NCBI GenBank assembly: GCA_903970625.1
Contig: CAJCJG010000159.1
Location: forward strand, 1 to 64,000
Source of the DNA: Solirubrobacterales bacterium 70-9
GTDB lineage: Bacteria; Pseudomonadota; Alphaproteobacteria; Acetobacterales; Acetobacteraceae
Length of the DNA: 64,000 bases
Direction of reading: 5' to 3'
Below the pieces are notes generated by a model. That model worked only from the letters and a program-made list of their open reading frames with translations. It was not told the DNA's origin and searched no databases. Made by a program: the position numbers and the translations under genes. Below are positions 8,747-17,046 of the stretch, piece by piece. Within the stretch, counting starts at the first letter, position 1; each line of letters begins with the position of its first letter.

Positions 8747-9708
8747 GCCCGGTGCTCGACATTCGCGGCCTGCGCGTGGCGCTGCGCGACGGGACGCGGC
8801 TGGTGGACGACGTCTCGCTGCACGTCGATGCCGGCGAGATCGTCGGCCTCGTCGGCGAATCCGGCTCCGGCAAGTCGATGACGGCGTACGCGGCGCTCGG
8901 CCTGTTTCCGACGCCGCACGCGCGCATTGCCGGCGGGGAAATTCGACTGGATGGAACCGATTTGGCGAGCCTGACGCCGGCCGCGTGGCGGGCGGTGCGC
9001 GGGGCACGGATCGGGATGGTGTTCCAGGACCCCTCCAGCTTCCTCGACCCGCTGCTGCCGGTCGGCCGCCAAATCGCCGAGGCGTTTTATGCACACGGGC
9101 AGGGTCGGGAAGCGCCCGCGCGCGTGTCGGCTCTGCTGGAACAAGTGGAACTACCCGCCAGTGCCGCCGCCCGCTACCCGCACGAATTGTCCGGCGGCCA
9201 AAAACAGCGCGTGCTGATCGCGGCGGCCCTCGCGATGCGGCCCGCGCTGTTGATCGCCGACGAACCGACGACGGCGCTTGACGTGTCCGTGCAGGCGGGC
9301 ATTCTTGATTTGCTGAAAAGATTGCGCGCGGATCTTGGATTGGCGGTGCTGCTGATCACCCACGATCTCGGCGTGATCGCCCAAACTTGTAGCCGCGTTT
9401 ACGTGATGTATGCTGGCCAGATCGTCGAATCCGCGCCGACCGCTGCGCTGTTCCGCGCGCCGCGCCACCCCTATACGCTAGGGCTGCTCGCCAGCCTGCT
9501 CAGCCCGGCCGTGCGGCAGGAGGCGCTGTTCTCCATCCCCGGCACGGTGCCGCCCGCGCGCGCGATGCCGGACGGCTGCCGCTTCCATCCACGCTGCCCG
9601 CTCTCGCTGCCGGACCCGTGCGCCGCGCGCCCGCCCCCTTTGCGCGCGCACGGGCCGGGCGAAGATCGCTGCTGGCGCGCCGACGAAGCCGCGACGGCCT
9701 GGGCATGA
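8743..9708 (+). CDS. ABC transporter ATP-binding protein, DppD/OppD type
   Basis: ATPase subunit of 321 residues. The Walker A motif is GESGSGKS, the ABC signature is LSGGQKQR, and the Walker B region is LLIADEPTTALDVS followed by an H-loop in LLITHDLG. The C-terminal oligopeptide/dipeptide-transporter extension has a cysteine-containing tail (CRFHPRCPLSLPDPC, plus a later CW) that in relatives can bind an Fe-S cluster. The GTG at 8743 overlaps the permease stop by 4 bp; the longer upstream reading lies wholly inside the permease gene. It pairs with the next ATPase to form a heterodimeric motor. Confidence 0.9.
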   Translation: MSPVLDIRGLRVALRDGTRLVDDVSLHVDAGEIVGLVGESGSGKSMTAYAALGLFPTPHARIAGGEIRLDGTDLASLTPAAWRAVRGARIGMVFQDPSSFLDPLLPVGRQIAEAFYAHGQGREAPARVSALLEQVELPASAAARYPHELSGGQKQRVLIAAALAMRPALLIADEPTTALDVSVQAGILDLLKRLRADLGLAVLLITHDLGVIAQTCSRVYVMYAGQIVESAPTAALFRAPRHPYTLGLLASLLSPAVRQEALFSIPGTVPPARAMPDGCRFHPRCPLSLPDPCAARPPPLRAHGPGEDRCWRADEAATAWA

Positions 9709-10499
9709 GCGAACCGCTGCTTCGCGCCGACCACGTAACCCGAAAATTCCCGCTGCGCGGCGGCATGTTTGCGCGAGACTGGTTTTCTGCCGTCGATGGC
9801 GTGTCGCTCGAAATTTTTCCCGGCGAGACCGTCGCCGTCGTTGGCGAAAGTGGCAGCGGGAAATCGACTCTCGGCAGAATGCTGCTGGGCTTGATGCCGC
9901 CGACCACAGGCACGGTCAGCTTTCGCGGTACGCCGTTGCCTTCGCTCCGCGGCGCGGCGCGCCGAAAATTTCGGCGCGAGATTCAGGTGGTGTTTCAGGA
10001 CACCGGCGCCTCGCTGAACCCGCGCAAAAACATCGGCGATAGCGTGGCGCTGCCGTTGCGTTGGAATCTGGGGCTCGGCCGCGCGGAGGCGGCGACGCGG
10101 GCGGCGGTGTTGCTGGATCAAGTCGGGCTGCCGGCCGAGCAGTTTGCGCGCCGTCTGCCGCACGCGCTCTCCGGCGGCCAGCGGCAACGCGTCGGCATTG
10201 CGCGGGCGTTGGCCTCGAACCCGAGCCTTGTGGTCGCCGACGAGCCGGTTTCGGCGCTGGATGTTTCGGTGCGCGCGCAAGTGCTGCGACTGATGCGGCA
10301 ATTGCAGGCGGAACGCGGCCTCGCCTATCTGTTCATCACCCACGATCTCGGCGTTGTGCGGGCCATCGCCGACCGCGTGGTGGTCATGCAAACCGGCCGT
10401 GTTGTGGAGCATGGTTCGGCCGACGCGGTGCTGTCCGCGCCGCGCCACGACTACACGAGGGCGCTGCTGGCCGCGACGCCGGTGCCCGTGCCGCCCTGA
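9705..10499 (+). CDS. ABC transporter ATP-binding protein, DppF/OppF type
   Basis: Second ATPase of the importer, 264 residues. Walker A is GESGSGKS, the signature is LSGGQRQR, Walker B is LVVADEPVSALDVS, and the H-loop lies in LFITHDLG. It is shorter than typical DppF proteins (usually over 300 residues) because the C-terminal solute-specificity extension is missing: the protein ends soon after HDYTRALLAATPV. Its last 49 bp overlap the end of the convergent IPNS-like gene, so the short tail may reflect erosion at that junction. The start overlaps the previous gene by 4 bp. Confidence 0.88.
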   Translation: MSEPLLRADHVTRKFPLRGGMFARDWFSAVDGVSLEIFPGETVAVVGESGSGKSTLGRMLLGLMPPTTGTVSFRGTPLPSLRGAARRKFRREIQVVFQDTGASLNPRKNIGDSVALPLRWNLGLGRAEAATRAAVLLDQVGLPAEQFARRLPHALSGGQRQRVGIARALASNPSLVVADEPVSALDVSVRAQVLRLMRQLQAERGLAYLFITHDLGVVRAIADRVVVMQTGRVVEHGSADAVLSAPRHDYTRALLAATPVPVPP

Positions 10500-11431
10500 T
10501 CGGTCCACGACGCGCGATATTGCGAAAAGCGCGCCGCCAGATAGTCGCTGGAAATCACCGGCGGAAAGCGCGCCTCCGTCACGCCCGGCCAGTCGCGCGG
10601 GTCGATGTTCGTGCCGACATTGGGATGCAGGAACAGCGGAATCGAAAATCGGCTACGCCCGGCGCGGTTGATGACGCGATGGAGGGTCGAGCGCAGCCGC
10701 CCGTTGCTCCACCGCGTCATCAGTTCGCCGATGTTGACGACGAAACTGTCTGCCACCGGGGGCACCGGCAGCCACGTCTCGTCGTTCAGCCGCACTTCCA
10801 GCCCGCCGCAATCGTCCTGCCACAGCAGCGTCAGGATGCCGTGGTCGGTGTGGGCACCGGTGCCGAAGTCGGAGACCGCGCGCACCTCGTCCGAATCCGG
10901 GTAGTGCGCGAGCCGCATGTCGGCCACCGGCAGCGTGAACAGCGCGTCGAAATGATGTTCCGGCAGGCCGAAATAGAGCGCGTAGGCGCGAAGAAGGCGC
11001 ACGCCGAGATCGAGCGTCGCGCGATAATACGCCACGACCGGCGCGCGAAAGTCGGGCACATCCGGCCAGCGGTTCGGCGCGAACACCGGGCTGTCGATGG
11101 CGGGCGGCGCGCCGTCTTCGGCTTCGTGGCCGAGTTCGAAGCCTTCGGTCGCATCGGGCTTCTGGTCCGGATGGTGGCTGTCGAAAAGCGGCGTGTAGCC
11201 GCGATTGCTGCGGCCGGAATAGGCCTGCATGCGCACATCCATCGGCAGTGCGAAAAACCGCCGCGACGCCGCGACCGCGTTTTCGACCACCTCGCGGGCG
11301 ATGCCGGAACCCACCACGTAGAAGAAGCCGACGTCAGTGCTCGCGCGACCGATCTCGGCCGCGACGCGGCGGCGCGCATCCGCGTCCGGCGACGCCAGAT
11401 CGGACACGTCGATGATCGGAACCGCGCTCAT
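10451..11431 (-). CDS. Isopenicillin N synthase-like 2OG-Fe(II) dioxygenase
   Basis: Non-haem iron oxygenase of 326 residues with the two-domain architecture of the IPNS/flavanone hydroxylase family. The N-terminal DIOX_N region starts at VPIIDVSDL and includes GFFYVVGSGI. The catalytic domain holds H194-x-D196 (in HTDHG) and the distal H251 (in LRSTLHRV). An R-x-S 2OG-binding pair at 261-263 (RFS) suggests a 2-oxoglutarate-dependent enzyme rather than true IPNS. It is translationally coupled (ATGA) to the upstream cycloligase paralogue, and its 3' end overlaps the convergent DppF-like gene by 49 bp. The natural substrate is unknown. Confidence 0.85.
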   Translation of the reverse strand: MSAVPIIDVSDLASPDADARRRVAAEIGRASTDVGFFYVVGSGIAREVVENAVAASRRFFALPMDVRMQAYSGRSNRGYTPLFDSHHPDQKPDATEGFELGHEAEDGAPPAIDSPVFAPNRWPDVPDFRAPVVAYYRATLDLGVRLLRAYALYFGLPEHHFDALFTLPVADMRLAHYPDSDEVRAVSDFGTGAHTDHGILTLLWQDDCGGLEVRLNDETWLPVPPVADSFVVNIGELMTRWSNGRLRSTLHRVINRAGRSRFSIPLFLHPNVGTNIDPRDWPGVTEARFPPVISSDYLAARFSQYRASWTDQGGTGTGVAASSALV

Positions 11432-12201
11432 GTCCGCGCCCCAAGACGGTCGTGCATCGTGCGCAGGAACGGAATGTCGTCGAACTGGTCCGGCTGCACG
11501 TTGTTCCACAGCATCCCGGTCGGCACGCGATAGGTGCTGCCGGTCGCGATCAATTCCGCGTCGGTGGCAATGGCTGTCAGCGGATTGTCGTGCTCCTGCA
11601 TGATGATGTCGGCATCCGGCACCACTTGCATCGCATGGACCGTCGTGACGATTGGCGTGGCCGCATCGACGATGCCGAGCTCGCGAAAAATGCCGAGTTC
11701 GATGTCGGCGAAGCCCGCGCCCTTGCCTGTTCGCCCGCCGCTGCGGGTGACGGCGACGCAGCCGACGACGGCGATGTCGATTCTCTCCATATCCTCGAAC
11801 GCCATCGGCTGGCCGTGCAGCGCGGCACCGCCCATTGTCGCCGCCATCTCGAAATCGACGCCTTTGCGCTGCAAGTCGGCCGGGTCCAGGCGGTAGAACG
11901 GGAAATCCTTTACCAGCGCCGGCACCGGCACATAGACCAGTTTGCCGTCGTACAGCGCCCGCAGACGCACCGGGATTTGCGGCGGGTCCGGATTGCATTT
12001 GACGATTCGCGCCGCTGCCCATTGCGGCGATTGCGCCAGCCGCCACGCCGCCAGATCGGCGCCGGAGAAGTTCGGGATGCGGCCCCATGACGGCCCGACA
12101 TTCAATCCGCTCGCCTCCAGCAACGACCAGATGCGGTGGCGCAACGCATCCTTGGCCGCATGGCGGCCGGCGTAGGGGTTGACGCGGGTTTCGGCGGCCA
12201 T
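11428..12201 (-). CDS. 5-formyltetrahydrofolate cyclo-ligase-like protein (COG0212 type)
   Basis: Protein of 257 residues in the NagB/RpiA/MTHFS-like fold. The nucleotide-binding motif GGRTGKGAGFADIE lies at residues 155-168. The N-terminal block RIPNFSGADLAAWRL and the KCNPDPPQIPVR segment look like the COG0212 paralogues rather than the shorter true cyclo-ligase. Published comparative genomics of that paralogue family tied it to thiamin metabolism, not to folate cyclo-ligase activity; applying that here is inference. It is the first gene of a two-gene operon with the IPNS-like oxygenase and is divergent from a PotD-like binding protein across 193 bp. Confidence 0.8.
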   Translation of the reverse strand: MAAETRVNPYAGRHAAKDALRHRIWSLLEASGLNVGPSWGRIPNFSGADLAAWRLAQSPQWAAARIVKCNPDPPQIPVRLRALYDGKLVYVPVPALVKDFPFYRLDPADLQRKGVDFEMAATMGGAALHGQPMAFEDMERIDIAVVGCVAVTRSGGRTGKGAGFADIELGIFRELGIVDAATPIVTTVHAMQVVPDADIIMQEHDNPLTAIATDAELIATGSTYRVPTGMLWNNVQPDQFDDIPFLRTMHDRLGART

Positions 12202-12394
12202 CGGCGGCGCTCCATCGGTCGGGTACGCACGGATGCTAGCCGAGCGGGCAGCCGGTGGGAAAGCCGCGTTCGCGCCGCCTGTTTCCTTGGCACCTGCCGG
12301 CCTTCTGTGCAGGCTGGCGGCCGAACGTCCGGCCATGCGGTGGAACGATCAATGCATAGACCGTTGCGTGGGCAGCAATCGGGGGCACGGGACA
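12202..12394. promoter_or_regulatory. Divergent promoter region between the cycloligase-like and binding-protein genes
   Basis: This 193-bp stretch separates two outward-facing operons and must hold both promoters. A GGAAC...CGTT pair occurs at 12342-12365, but with a 15-nt spacer, shorter than the 16-17 nt of EcfG promoters. No TPP-type riboswitch element was recognised. A G-rich ribosome site (GGGGGCACGGG) precedes the ATG at 12395. Confidence 0.4.
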
Positions 12395-13453
12395 ATGCGT
12401 TTGCGGTCGAAGCGTGCGTGGCGCGCGGTGCGTCGGGCAGTTTTTTGGGGCGTGCTGGGGCTGGGGCTGATCGGCGCGCGTCCGGCCTCGGCGCAGGATT
12501 TTTCCGGCAAGACTCTCGTCGTCGGCGTCTGGGGCGGCGATATCGAGCGCCTGATCCGCGAACATGTCGTGGCCGCGCTGGAGAAGGAGACCGGAGCGAA
12601 GGTCGAACTGCTGCTCGGCGGCACCGGCGATCGGTTGGCGAAGATTTATGCGGAGCGGACGCACCCGACGATGGATGTCGCGTTCCTCAATATCTACGAA
12701 TCGCCGCAGGCGCTGAAAGACGGCGTGGTGGATGCGCCCGATCCGTCGGCGCCCTACTACAAAACGATCTGGCCCGGAATGAACAACGGCTGCTACGCGA
12801 TGTCGCTGAACGGCCTCGGCATCGCCTACAGCAAGAAGCTTGTCACGTCGCCGCCCGAGTGGGCGGACATGTGGAAGCCCGCCTACAAAGGCAAGATCGC
12901 GCTGCCGCCCTATCCCGGATCGGAGGACGACGGCGTGTTGGCCGTCGCGGCGCGGCTGGCGGGTGCCGACGAGCATTCGGCGGACAAGGCGTTTTCCAAG
13001 CTCGCGGAATTGAAACCCATTGCCACCACCTACACGAGCCTCGATCAGGTGTTCGGCCTGATGGGCAGCGGGGAGGTCGCGATGGCGCCGATGATCGGCG
13101 GCTACGCGATGGCGGCGCTGAAGAAAGACCCCGATATCGGATTTGTCTATCCGAAGAGTCCCGGCCCCGTGCTGGTGCGCGACATGCTCTGCCTGGTCCA
13201 CAACAGCCCCAACCCGGAACTGGCGAAGAAATTCGCGGCTCTCGCCCTCGGCGTCGAGTTGCAGACGGCGTATGCGACGGAATTGTACTTCGGTCCCACT
13301 AACATGAACGTCAAAGTCCCGCCCGCGATGGCCAACGACGTGATCGCCTCCCCCGAACAGGTGAAATCGCTGCTGACCTTGGATTGGCCCTACATCATCA
13401 CCCAACGCGCGGCGTGGACCGACCGGTGGAACAAGGAGATTTTGGGCGATTAG
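12395..13453 (+). CDS. ABC transporter substrate-binding protein, PotD-like
   Basis: Periplasmic binding protein of 352 residues in the spermidine/putrescine/iron/thiamin-type family. The signal sequence has an arginine-rich n-region, a hydrophobic GVLGLGLIGARPASA core and a cut near ASA-Q. The mature protein begins DFSGKTLVVGVWGGDIERL, a usual start for this fold. It heads a four-gene importer operon. True PotD proteins bind polyamines, but residues alone do not prove the ligand. A longer in-frame start would overlap the divergent gene; the ATG at 12395 fits the signal peptide best. Confidence 0.85.
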   Translation: MRLRSKRAWRAVRRAVFWGVLGLGLIGARPASAQDFSGKTLVVGVWGGDIERLIREHVVAALEKETGAKVELLLGGTGDRLAKIYAERTHPTMDVAFLNIYESPQALKDGVVDAPDPSAPYYKTIWPGMNNGCYAMSLNGLGIAYSKKLVTSPPEWADMWKPAYKGKIALPPYPGSEDDGVLAVAARLAGADEHSADKAFSKLAELKPIATTYTSLDQVFGLMGSGEVAMAPMIGGYAMAALKKDPDIGFVYPKSPGPVLVRDMLCLVHNSPNPELAKKFAALALGVELQTAYATELYFGPTNMNVKVPPAMANDVIASPEQVKSLLTLDWPYIITQRAAWTDRWNKEILGD

Positions 13454-13476
13454 GCACACGAGTTCCGTAGGAGCGC

Positions 13477-13505
13477 GTCATGGCCGGGCCAAGCCCGGCC
13501 CTGAC
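13477..13505. repeat. Intergenic GC palindrome (gtcatggccgggc / gcccggccctgac)
   Basis: A 13-bp inverted repeat with one mismatch and a 3-nt loop (CAA), lying between the binding-protein stop and the first permease. The core GTCATGGCCGGGC resembles a palindromic repeat widespread between genes in Alphaproteobacteria (from memory, not searched). Within an operon it could stabilise upstream mRNA so that the binding protein is made in excess of the permeases. Confidence 0.6.
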
Positions 13506-13511
13506 GGCTAG

Positions 13512-14369
13512 ATGCCGCTTTCGCGCCTCCTGCCAATCATCCCCCTGGCGCCGGCGTGTTTGCTGATGGGAGTGATGTTCCTGCTGCCGTTTGGCATGGT
13601 TGCGGTCACGGCGTTCTGGGGGCAGGCGCCGGGATCGTGGCTGGTGGACGAGGCATTCACCACCCGCAATTTTGCCCGCATCCTCGCCGACCCGTATTTC
13701 GTGCTGGTGATCGGCCGCACATTGCGGATCGGCGTGGAGGCGGCCGTCATCTGCCTGCTGCTCGGCCTGCCGGTCGCCTCCGTCATCGTGCGGGCGCGCG
13801 GGCAAGTTCGCGGATTGCTGCTGGTGCTGATGCTGCTGCCGATGGTCTGCGGTGCGCTGGTGCAAACGCTCGGCATGCTGAACCTGTTCGGCCTTGCGGG
13901 AGTGGTCAACGGCGCGCTGAAACAACTCGGTCTGATCGACCGCTCGATCCGTTTCCTTGGCAACGAAACCGGCGTGCTGCTTGGCCTGATCCAGGCGTTT
14001 CTGCCGCTGATGGTGCTGCCGCTGGTGACGGTCTTGGGCCGCATACCGCCCGACCTCCCTGCGGCGGCGGCGTCACTCGGCGCCTCGCGTCTGCGGGTGC
14101 TGCAACGGATCATGCTGCCGCTGGCCGGGCCGGGGATCGCCGCTGGCGCCATCCTGGTGTTTTCCGCGAGCGTCACGTCGTTCGTGACGCCGCAAATCCT
14201 CGGCCAAGGGCATGTCCAAATGTTCGGGCCGTTGGTCTATCAGCAGGCGGCGCTGGTGCTGGACTGGCCGTTTGCCTCTGCGCTGTGCGTGGTGATGTTG
14301 GCCGCCCTCGCGCTCGCCGCCGCATTGCTGGCCGGCGTCGCGCGTCTGGCCGCACGGCCGCGCGCGTGA
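13512..14369 (+). CDS. ABC transporter permease, PotB-like
   Basis: Inner-membrane permease of 285 residues, BPD_transp_1 family, with about six helices. The N-terminal helix (LLPIIPLAPACLLMGVMFLL) is followed by a periplasmic loop with GSWLVDEAFTTRNF. The EAA loop PAAAASLGASRLRVLQRIML contacts the ATPase. It is the second gene of the PotABCD-like operon and overlaps the next permease by 4 bp (GTGA). Confidence 0.88.
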   Translation: MPLSRLLPIIPLAPACLLMGVMFLLPFGMVAVTAFWGQAPGSWLVDEAFTTRNFARILADPYFVLVIGRTLRIGVEAAVICLLLGLPVASVIVRARGQVRGLLLVLMLLPMVCGALVQTLGMLNLFGLAGVVNGALKQLGLIDRSIRFLGNETGVLLGLIQAFLPLMVLPLVTVLGRIPPDLPAAAASLGASRLRVLQRIMLPLAGPGIAAGAILVFSASVTSFVTPQILGQGHVQMFGPLVYQQAALVLDWPFASALCVVMLAALALAAALLAGVARLAARPRA

Positions 14370-15154
14370 ATCGTGCCATGTCCATCGGTGCCGCCGTGCT
14401 GACGGCGCTGGTTTACGCGTTCGTGCTCGCGCCAATTGTCGTGCTGGTGTTTTCGTCGTTCGACACGGCGCCCTATTTCAGTTTTCCCCCGGGCGGCTAT
14501 TCGCTGCATTGGTACGCCACGGCGTGGCAAAGTGCCGAATACCGCGACGCGCTCGGCGTCAGTATTCTTCTGGCAGCCACCGCGACGCTGATCGCCGTGC
14601 CCGCCGGCACCGCCGCCGCTTACGCGCTGGCGCGCGCGACGTGGCGGGGCCGCACGGTGGTGCAGGCGATCCTTTTATCGCCGCTGGCATTGCCGCTGAT
14701 CGTCTGGGCCATCGAACTGATGCAGTTCTATGCGCGCATCGGCCTGTCCGGCACGATGCTTGGTCTGGCCCTCGCGCACACCATCATCGTGCTGCCGTTT
14801 CCAGTGCGCATCATGCTGGCAAGTTTCGCCCGCATCGACCCGGCGCTGGAGCAGGCCGCGCGCACGCTCGGCGCCTCGCCGTTGCGTACGTTCGCCCGGG
14901 TTGCGTTGCCATTGGCGGCACCCGGCCTCGTCATCAGCATCGCGTTCGCATTTCTCACGTCCTTCAACGATGTCGTCGTGTCGTCGTTCATTGCCGGTGC
15001 CCGCAGCCTGACGTTTCAGGTACGGCTGTATTCGCAACTCCGCAGCCAGGGCGTGGACCCGATCACGCTGGCCATCGGCGCGGTATTGGCCGCCGCCATC
15101 GTGCTGGCCGCCATTGTGTGCGAGCGGTTGTTTCGTTGGTCGCGGCATGTCTGA
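14366..15154 (+). CDS. ABC transporter permease, PotC-like
   Basis: Second permease of the importer, 262 residues, with six predicted helices. The region SSFDTAPYFSFPPGGYSLHW after helix 1 is typical of PotC proteins, and the EAA loop reads EQAARTLGASPLRTFARVAL. A GTG at 14366 overlaps the PotB-like stop; an ATG four codons downstream (14378) is an alternative start. The end overlaps the ATPase start by 8 bp. Confidence 0.88.
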   Translation: MNRAMSIGAAVLTALVYAFVLAPIVVLVFSSFDTAPYFSFPPGGYSLHWYATAWQSAEYRDALGVSILLAATATLIAVPAGTAAAYALARATWRGRTVVQAILLSPLALPLIVWAIELMQFYARIGLSGTMLGLALAHTIIVLPFPVRIMLASFARIDPALEQAARTLGASPLRTFARVALPLAAPGLVISIAFAFLTSFNDVVVSSFIAGARSLTFQVRLYSQLRSQGVDPITLAIGAVLAAAIVLAAIVCERLFRWSRHV

Positions 15155-16232
15155 CGCATACTTGACCATCGCCGACCTGCGCGTTGGCTTTGCCAGCGTC
15201 CCCGTGGTGCGCGACGTGTCGCTGGCTGTCCAGCGCGGCGAGTTTCTGGTGCTGCTCGGCCCCAGCGGCTGCGGCAAATCCACCATACTGAAAACGCTCG
15301 CCGGCCTCATCGCCGCCAACGCCGGCACGATCGCGCTGGACGGTACGCGGCTGGACCCGGTGCCGCCGCACCGGCGCGACATCGGACTCGTGTTCCAGAA
15401 TTATGCGTTGTTTCCGCACATGAGCGTCGCCGCCAATGTCCGCTTCGGCCTGGACATGCGCGGCGTGTCGCGTGCCGAGGCGGATTCGCGGGTGGCCGAG
15501 GCGCTGGCGATGGTGCGACTGGCGGACGTCGAATATCGCCTGCCGTCGCAACTCTCCGGCGGGCAGCAGCAACGCGTGGCGCTCGCCCGCGCGCTGGTGG
15601 TCCGCCCCCGTCTGCTGCTGCTCGACGAACCGCTGAGCAATCTGGACGCCGCCTTGCGCGCGCAAATGCGCTTCGAATTGAAAGACCTGCATCGGCGCGC
15701 CGGCCTGACGACCATCATGGTCACGCACGACCAGATGGAAGCGATGGCGATGGCCGACCGTATCGCGGTGATGCAGGCGGGTGCCATTCGGCAAATCGGC
15801 ACGCCGGCCGACATCTACGACCGGCCGGGGGACGCTTTCGTCGCCACCTTCGTCGGCACGCCACCGGCCGCGTTGCTGCCGCTCTCGGTCGCGGCGGACG
15901 GCGCGGTGCGAATCGCCGGCCTGCCCTGGTCCCCGCCCCCCGCCATTGCCGCCGCCCTGGCCCCCGGCGACGCCCTGTTGTGCCTGCGGCCGGAACGGGC
16001 GGTGCTGGTCGCGCCGGACACAGCGGGCGCTTTGCCGGCCCGGGTGGTCGGTGCCGAGTATTTTGGTGCCGATTGGCTGGTCCATGTCACGGTCGGCGCA
16101 ACCCCAGCCATCGTCCGCACCGGCGGGCCGGCCGCGCGTGGCGACATGGTCGGAGTCCTGATCTCCGTCGAAGCACCCTTGTTCGACGCGTCCGGTGCGC
16201 GGCGCATCGATAGAATCTTCTCTATGTCGTAA
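15147..16232 (+). CDS. ABC transporter ATP-binding protein, PotA-like
   Basis: ATPase of 361 residues that powers the PotBC-like permease pair. Walker A is GPSGCGKS, the Q-loop is in VFQNYALFPHMSV, the signature is LSGGQQQR, Walker B is LLLLDEPLSNLD and the H-loop is TIMVTHDQMEAM. The C-terminal 120 residues form a TOBE-type regulatory domain with LCLRPERAVLV. The ATG at 15147 gives the compact N-terminus MSDAYLTIADLRVGF and overlaps the permease stop, so it is preferred over a start 11 codons upstream. It is the last gene of the operon. Confidence 0.9.
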   Translation: MSDAYLTIADLRVGFASVPVVRDVSLAVQRGEFLVLLGPSGCGKSTILKTLAGLIAANAGTIALDGTRLDPVPPHRRDIGLVFQNYALFPHMSVAANVRFGLDMRGVSRAEADSRVAEALAMVRLADVEYRLPSQLSGGQQQRVALARALVVRPRLLLLDEPLSNLDAALRAQMRFELKDLHRRAGLTTIMVTHDQMEAMAMADRIAVMQAGAIRQIGTPADIYDRPGDAFVATFVGTPPAALLPLSVAADGAVRIAGLPWSPPPAIAAALAPGDALLCLRPERAVLVAPDTAGALPARVVGAEYFGADWLVHVTVGATPAIVRTGGPAARGDMVGVLISVEAPLFDASGARRIDRIFSMS

Positions 16233-16309
16233 CAATATCGACATGCCACGGCGCGGGCTTCGCGAAGGCGGGAAAAACCGGTGGCCCGCAGGCGGCGGCT
16301 ATCGGGAGC

Positions 16310-16324
16310 CGGGGGGAACCCCCG
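16310..16324 (+). terminator. GC hairpin after the PotABCD-like operon
   Basis: A short perfect stem, CGGGGG-GAA-CCCCCG, lies about 80 bp after the ATPase stop. There is no following T-run, so Rho-independent activity is uncertain. Apart from this hairpin and the promoter at 16450, I see nothing else convincing in the roughly 300-bp gap. Confidence 0.4.
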
Positions 16325-16449
16325 CGCGATGGGCGACGCGGTTTGAGGGCGTCGAATTGCTCCACCGGGGAGCGGGCGAACCCTTTGTCACCCCCTTAAG
16401 TGAATTTAATTGACGTTTGCTCGACAGCGCGATCCCCGAACGGGCGCCT

Positions 16450-16475
16450 GGAACCGTGGTTAGCGGCTTTGCGTT
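16450..16475 (+). promoter_or_regulatory. EcfG-type general-stress promoter (GGAAC-N17-CGTT)
   Basis: GGAAC at 16450-16454 is followed, after exactly 17 nt, by CGTT at 16472-16475. This matches the consensus of EcfG sigma factors, which run the general stress response of Alphaproteobacteria. It points at the DUF2383 gene, whose ATG lies 60 bp downstream. The match is direct; activity is inferred. Confidence 0.7.
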
Positions 16476-16534
16476 CTGCGGATCGTGGGCGGCCTGCCGC
16501 GCACATCCTGACGCACATGGCTGGAGACACACAC

Positions 16535-16969
16535 ATGGCAAACGAAATCCACAACGGCCTGATGTCGTTGCATACGCGGGCCATCGACGCGCGCCGGGGC
16601 TACGAGGAAGCCGTCACGCAGGCCGAGGGCAAGGGTCTGACGCCGTTGTTCCGCCAGATGATCGCGACGCACAGCGAGAATGCCGGCGAGCTGGAAGCCC
16701 TGCTGAAAGCGCGCGGCGAGCAGCCCGATGCCGAGGGGTCGTTCATGGGCTCGGTTCACACCGCGATCATGGACATCCGTGGCCTGTTCGGCGGCCTCGG
16801 CGAATCCGTGTTGCCCGGCCTCATCGACGGCGAGCAGCGCAACGTCGCGCGCTACGACGAAGTGTTGCGCCTGCCGGGGGTGCCGGCCGGGCTGCGCGAG
16901 GCGCTGGACGCGCAACGAAGGCGGATCGAGGCGGCAATTGCCACGATGCAGGCTGACAGGTCCGTGTAG
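16535..16969 (+). CDS. PA2169 family four-helix-bundle protein (DUF2383)
   Basis: All-helical protein of 144 residues with no signal peptide, resembling the ferritin-like four-helix DUF2383 family. The first helix begins EIHNGLMSLHTRAIDARRGY and the second holds LTPLFRQMIATHSENAGELE. The function of the family is not established; members are often stress-induced. The ATG at 16535 was chosen because GGAG lies 8 nt upstream. An ATG at 16517 would add six residues. It sits 60 bp behind an EcfG-type promoter, which supports a general-stress role. Confidence 0.85.
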   Translation: MANEIHNGLMSLHTRAIDARRGYEEAVTQAEGKGLTPLFRQMIATHSENAGELEALLKARGEQPDAEGSFMGSVHTAIMDIRGLFGGLGESVLPGLIDGEQRNVARYDEVLRLPGVPAGLREALDAQRRRIEAAIATMQADRSV

Positions 16970-17046
16970 CCAAAGCGTCGCGGTCGCGGAAACCAAACCG
17001 GTGGCTCCGAATTGGTGTGTCGGCTCACGTTGGAAGGAATCGAAAA

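Noticed and set aside
12342-12365. GGAAC...CGTT in the divergent region at 12.3 kb
   Set aside because: The spacer is 15 nt, shorter than accepted EcfG promoters; noted only as a weak candidate.
12202-12394. TPP riboswitch that would support thiamin transport
   Set aside because: The conserved thi-box sequences and the expected helices were not found by eye.
16195-16413. 72-codon frame after the PotA-like gene
   Set aside because: No ribosome site, overlaps the ATPase gene, contains the GC hairpin, and encodes a low-complexity product.
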